A program made the position numbers and the translations under genes. A stretch of DNA of 64,000 bases from the NCBI GenBank assembly GCA_030248215.1, contig JASANG010002723.1, positions 186,001 to 250,000 of the forward strand, read 5' to 3'. Each line of letters opens with the position of its first letter. The first letter of the stretch is position 1. The notes beneath the pieces were generated by a model. It did not search any database, had not been told where the DNA came from, and saw only the letters and a list, made by a program, of their open reading frames with translations. Positions 59,196 to 64,000 of the stretch are shown piece by piece. Source of the stretch: Enoplolaimus lenunculus. Taxonomy: Eukaryota > Nematoda > Enoplea > Enoplida > Thoracostomopsidae.

Positions 59196-60019
59196 TAGTG
59201 ATACTGACCCTAAATAGACTAAAACTTTTAAGCAAAATTTACCGTAAAAGTTTTCTGGTTTAAAAATAAACCCTCTCCGACCGTATTAGATTTTAAAATC
59301 ACAGAATTTATGCCATATATTTTAAAAAGTCAGGGATATGGTACATAAGGCCTTGAATTGCTTAAACAATCTCACCGAGAAGAGTGTAGAAACGCCTATG
59401 TGCATATGCCGGTGACCGAAATGTCAACTGATCGACGCAATGATGCAGGATTTGATGTTTCGTTGTGCCAAAATTTACTAATTGACTCAAAAATATTAAG
59501 TACTCAAATCAGAAGTATCCAGTTTTGTGTCATAAACGGAAAACGAGTAACACAGCGTTAGATCCAACAATTACTAAAAAGAACTAAACGTTCCAAAACA
59601 ACTGACTCATAGTTTCCAAACACAATCAACTTTTTATATTAAATCTGATCATTCGCGACTATTATGTGGTTCTACAATTAACATCCAGTGCGGCAGAATC
59701 ACTAAACTTAAATAAACTGTTGCAATGCTCAAGATACAGAGTAAGCTAAGTTGCAGACTTCACAAAAATATACTTTTGAAATGTAAAAGAAACTTGTGCG
59801 TTTAGATAATTTCAAACTTAAATTTTGTGTTCAATTTAAACCATCTGCTTGAATTTACCGAACATCGCACTTCATTTTACTGCATTTGGTTTCTCGCAAC
59901 AAAGAATTGTAAAACAAACTTTGCATGGGCTTATTGTGGAAAAGGTTTGCCCGTGTGTTTTAGTTTATAACATCGCGGTAATGATTAGAGTACTTATGTG
60001 AAAAGCGTTCCGTAACAAG
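59196..60019. other. No supported gene
   Basis: A plus-strand frame at 59358-59561 (67 residues, including CRNAYVHMPVTEMSTDRRND) looks protein-like but has no recognisable domain and no partner exon. The rest is AT-rich. Confidence 0.3.
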
Positions 60020-61329
60020 CAGTGATGGGCATCGGACATTTTTTCCAATCCAGTTGTACGGCAATTCTTGCTGGATATTTATCCGGCTATCCGGATACAT
60101 TTGGATATCCTGATATCCGGATATCCAGATATCTGAAACGAAATTTTCTATTTCGGATATCCGAAACTCGATTTTTCGTTTGCGTATCTTTGGGGTTCCA
60201 AACCTCAATTATCGTTTCTATAGCACTTGTTTTATCTTATTACTTTAAGCGAAGTACAGTTTACCCACCAGCTGATCGCTATGAGCGTAAAACATACAAT
60301 TCTAAATCGCTGCTGACTAGTAAATACTTGCGTTGGCCATCTGAGATTGAGTTGATTTGGTTTGCCTCCGATTCTATCGGATGTCACCCTTCCATCGAAC
60401 TATATGTACATGAGTTGTTTTACGTTCCAAGAACACAGAACATTAACACATATACTTGCGATAAATTGCACAAACCAGCCCATGTTACTTTAGCGATGGT
60501 CCGCTTTATTGGGTGGTTCCAAAAATTTCTGACGGAAAGCAGGCTCATAAATATTTTGAAACGAAATTTTTTCACCTAAACTTTTTCTCAGGAGGTAAAA
60601 TTTTAAGCTGGTGAACTAATTATTTTTTTACAAAACAAACTTCTGATGGAGGAAAGTTGCAAGGTAGAGACCGTCTCATTTTATCACAAAAAATTTTCTA
60701 AGGGGAAAATTGTAAGGTAGGAACCTTACCATTTTATTGTGAGAAGATAGCGACTTCCCTGATAAAGTACTTTTGGACTGTTTTGGTGTATGAGAAGAAT
60801 GCCGCTATAGCGTGCGGGATTTGAATTCAAAAGCTATATGAGAGCTCATGAATTCTGTGTATTGGAAATTCAAATGTTCCCTTTACAGATTGCCAGATTT
60901 GTGTGCTATTCTTTGACTAATTAGCATCATACTCAGCTAGAACTGTCGTTTTATTAAATTAAGAACGATCAGAATCTAAAATGTCGCCCAATGCAAATTT
61001 TTTCTATGGGCTAATTTTGAGATAATTTAAAAATACGAGGTCACTACTCCGATAAATATCAAGCTAAACTAAAGTTTTTTAATTTTGGCATATTTTATTA
61101 AGAAATCAAAATTTTAAATCTTCATATAAGTATACAGGAATGTGGTTCAATACTTTAAATCAGGTTGGAATAAGGAATTACATTTCGTCAGCTCCAGCTA
61201 CATTAATGGTGAAAGAAAGCAAATTATTCTAGAAACCAATTCGAATATCCTGCGGAAATCCGGGTCGCGTTTCTTTTCGAATACGTATCCGGATATGTTT
61301 TATATTCGGATATCCAGTGCCCATCTGTA
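60020..61329. mobile_element. hAT-like element, non-autonomous
   Basis: Starts CAGTGATGGGCATCGGAC and ends GATATCCAGTGCCCATCTGT, an imperfect inverted repeat. Flanks GTAACAAG and GTAATACG agree at six of eight positions, fitting an 8-bp hAT duplication. Clusters of GGATATCCGG words lie near both ends. Shares TACTTGCGTTGGCCATCTG and GACCTTATCATTT blocks with 15094-15840. The open frame 60022-60579 shows no transposase motif. Confidence 0.6.
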
Positions 61330-61526
61330 GTAATACGTAGAGGAAAAGGGGTTCCCAGATGTGAATTACGTAGCTAGTTTACAATGGTATTTGCGAATTT
61401 ATTATGTAACAATAAATTCGTTTGTAGATAACGTAGATATAGGGTCAAAGGTTTGTAAGGACAAGAGAGAATTTAGACCCCTAGAGGGATTTTGAATTTA
61501 GCTGCTTAACGATCAACATTTCATAC

Positions 61527-61595
61527 AGGGGCATGTCAGAACTGCACGGCACAGAAAGGGGTCGCCCCGACCGTGCAGTTCCGACATAGAGGTCC
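61527..61595. repeat. Hairpin related to the SINE at 9107-9745
   Basis: ATGTCAGAACTGCACGG and CCGTGCAGTTCCGACAT pair as a stem around GGGGTCGCCCC. The word GTCAGAACTGCACAG also occurs at 9133. Confidence 0.6.
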
Positions 61596-62095
61596 CACCG
61601 AGACTGATATGGGGGCTACGCCGTGAGCGCAATGGAAAATTGCTGCTATATGAACACGGTATTCAGTCGAAAATAGGAAGGACGGTCAACAGACATCCTT
61701 GTTGAAAATTAGGGCATGTAATCATGTGAGACATGCTTGTCCTAGTGCATATGTAATAAATGCAATTCCCATTGTGTTGTATGGTTGCTGGCAGCGTATG
61801 GTCGACACGCTTCTGCCTGACACGCTGAAGCTCGGTAGTTCGAAACCGCCCGTAACCCGCGTTTCCAGCTGCTTAGTAAAAGGTCTGAACTCCCGGTTCC
61901 TACCTAGACTGACAGTGCGTACCGAGAGGGGGCTGTAAGGTCTGGACTGGTCAAAAACGGGGATTTTCGACCGATCCGAAGTGGGGTATGAAGTGGTCTT
62001 TGATCGATTGCGGAAGTTTCAATACAGTTTGAGTGCCCCTGCGCTCATACGCACCTGTAACACACGGTTTTGATATTTTTAGTGGTGAGCAATAC

Positions 62096-62352
62096 AAATT
62101 CAGAACAAAAATAGGAACTGAGGCCCGTTAGTGCAAGCATGTCAGACATGCTTGTCCGTTGCTAACCGGCAGCATACGGTCGATATATAGTCGACGATGG
62201 AAACAGTTGAAGAATTCAAACTCCACAAATTCAGAACAAAATATGAACTGAGGCCCGTTAGTGTAAGCATGTAAGACATGCTTGTTCGTTGTTAACAGGC
62301 AGCATACGGTCAATATATAGTCGACGATAGAAACAGTTGAAGAATTCAAACT
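62096..62352. repeat. Two-copy tandem repeat, about 127 bp
   Basis: AATTCAGAACAAAA, GAACTGAGGCCCGTTAGTG, CAGCATACGGTC and ATATATAGTCGACGAT recur in order, with a dozen or so differences. Each copy has an AAGCATGT/ACATGCTT hairpin. A more distant relative lies near 61710-61830 (ACATGCTTGTCC, TATGGTCGAC). Confidence 0.8.
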
Positions 62353-62433
62353 CGCTAACGATCGAAAATCATCAAATTACAGCAAACCATTAAATGTTAC
62401 ACATGTATTACGCAGGTCCCAAAACTTTGATTT

Positions 62434-64000
62434 CTAGCCGCTGGGTTTGATCTTAAGATCAGCTTTGCGTAGTCGTTGAAATACGTGAGTGATGTCGTAG
62501 TAGTGAGCCCAAATTGTCGCCGAATGAATGACCACGTCGTCGAGATAACAAACAGAATTCCATGAGTAAAAGTGAAAGGTCATTTTCAGCAGGCACTGGG
62601 ATGTCGCTAGACCATTGCAGTGTTCCAACGGGGCATCGACGTGAACTCGAACAACTCTTCGAGACTGATGATGGCTTTCTCGATATCTGTCTTGCCTAGT
62701 TTTTGCGGCCCGTTTAGAACATTGTGAGTCCAGAATCACTTGTGGACTAAAAATCATGTCGCTAAGACAACCTGAAATGCACAAGGGTTTTTAGATGGAG
62801 ACGATTCACACCCTGTTCACGCATTTTTTTGATACTTTTGCTGAGTGTTTCATGTTTTCTAAACGGCAATAGATGGTGTTGAATTGACTCACGCGGTTCG
62901 ATATTAATGTTGTGCTTAACGTTTTGACTTTTATGATTAATTTGCTCATTCGATTTGGCAAATAGATCGCGATTGTTATGCAACCTGAGCTTCAGTAATT
63001 GTCTTCATAATCGTCAAAATCGGTATCGTCAAAATATTGAGTTAGTCTGACAAGTCGACGTCGGATGTTTGTTGCAATTGATACATCACCGATTTACAAA
63101 AACGAGTGACTTGCTCTGCACGTTGTTGGCGATTGCGTGTCGATTGACATTTGCGATTTTGACAGATGGTTTGATGTCATTTCGATCGATTTGGTCAGTA
63201 TCTGACAGTGATTCAACATGCTGAAGTGCTGTTTCGCGATCAAGTATAACTTCGTTAACATCGAGGGGTACCGCGTGGAGTCTTGAATCGAAAATATTAC
63301 GTTGTGCGAGCAGGTATTTGAACTTGTTGAACGATTTCGCAAACGTGTGCCCACTTGGTTGCAGTCTTGGCTTCAAATGACATCGTTGCAATAGCGAACG
63401 TTCGTGTTGTAGTATCGATCGTCAACCTGATAATACGTAAACAATCGTCTCCAAACATAACAGTATTCGTCAATGCTGCCAAGGCTGGTTGGCCAGTTTT
63501 GCGTACACTCCTAGCTATTGAAATGCCTGGAGGTGCAGCAGATGATTGTTGTGTCGGCGCTGGTTCCTGACGTACATTGACTTGCTCAAATTCAGTTTGC
63601 GCAATTGTAGCGTTGTTATTGCTGTGTAAAGGCGCATTCGATATTTGTGGCCGAGCTGCTGAGCTTGCGGTTGGCTGGCAAGGACAATACTTGATGCAGA
63701 AACAGGCTTGATGAGCGTCTCCGCTGGTAGCGAACTACCGCTGGGCTTGAACTGCGCAGCAATAATTCGTTAGACCAGGGTTTTGCTTTGCAATGTTGTT
63801 GTTGCGGAACCAACAATTGCTAGCAGTATGTCCACACTTCTTGCATTCATTGCAGGTCGGTATAAGTTGACGTATTTCAGTTTTAGTGTGGAATTTGGGC
63901 ACTCGACGTGCCTGACCTATATCGAACTCGATTGTCTCCGAGGTGGTGGATGCAGTTGATTGCTACCGCAGTTTTAAGCAACACATCCTTACCTGCCGCA
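62434..64000 (-). mobile_element. Ty3/Gypsy LTR retrotransposon fossil, broken, runs off the right edge
   Basis: Reading right to left: a CCHC zinc knuckle (CKKCGHTASNC, about 63812-63844) marks the end of gag; a poorly conserved stretch follows where protease would lie; then the start of reverse transcriptase (about 62780-62985, with RDLFAKS and MREQGVNR) and the catalytic YLDDVVI region (about 62526-62550) with FQRLRKADLKIKPS. RNase H, integrase and the 3' LTR are not seen to the left, and the 5' part lies outside the window. It is broken in several places and looks old rather than recent. Confidence 0.8.

Noticed and set aside
60022-60579. 185-residue open frame as a gene or transposase
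   Set aside because: It lies inside a hAT-like element, starts within the terminal repeat, and has no DDE or hAT dimerisation motif I can see.

Overview
The window is eukaryotic: AT-rich DNA with spliced genes (GT-AG introns, acceptors mostly of the form TTTCAG or TTTTAG), long introns and a very dense population of short terminal-inverted-repeat (TIR) elements. The gene content points to an animal: a fibrinogen-related domain, TMEM151, TRMT11 and a classical protein tyrosine phosphatase (PTP). An invertebrate is likely, but I cannot name the phylum. TTAGGC-like runs recall nematode telomeres, but here they sit inside small transposons and are not a safe lineage clue.

Layout. 1-2432: three 3' exons of a fibrinogen-related domain (FReD) gene on the plus strand. 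3622-8874: nine exons of TRMT11 (tRNA guanosine-2'-O-methyltransferase catalytic subunit) on the minus strand, convergent with the FReD gene; the exon with the catalytic DPPYG motif was not found. 9-28 kb: mostly transposon debris with two weak exon candidates near 18.3-18.9 kb. 28341-34346: six exons of a TMEM151 gene on the plus strand, with introns packed with MITEs. 35-50 kb: repeats, including a GC-rich tandem element (41.4-42 kb) and a 1.6 kb minisatellite of 51/35-bp units (45.7-47.3 kb). 50661-55518: a five-exon gene whose splice phases join a five-helix membrane module, resembling the TMD0 of ABCC transporters, to a tyrosine phosphatase domain. The WPD loop of that domain reads LSE. 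57-61 kb: a 325-bp triplication, piggyBac-like MITEs carrying a tRNA-like segment, and an apparent hAT element. 62.4-64 kb: a broken Ty3/Gypsy fossil on the minus strand.

The most unusual points are the membrane-module/PTP fusion with an altered catalytic loop, a perfect 20-copy minisatellite that multiplies a complete 3' splice site just before one of its exons, MITE families that carry TTAGGC-like arrays, and piggyBac-like MITEs with a tRNA-like core. The genes show no evident shared pathway. What links them is the repeat load in their introns.
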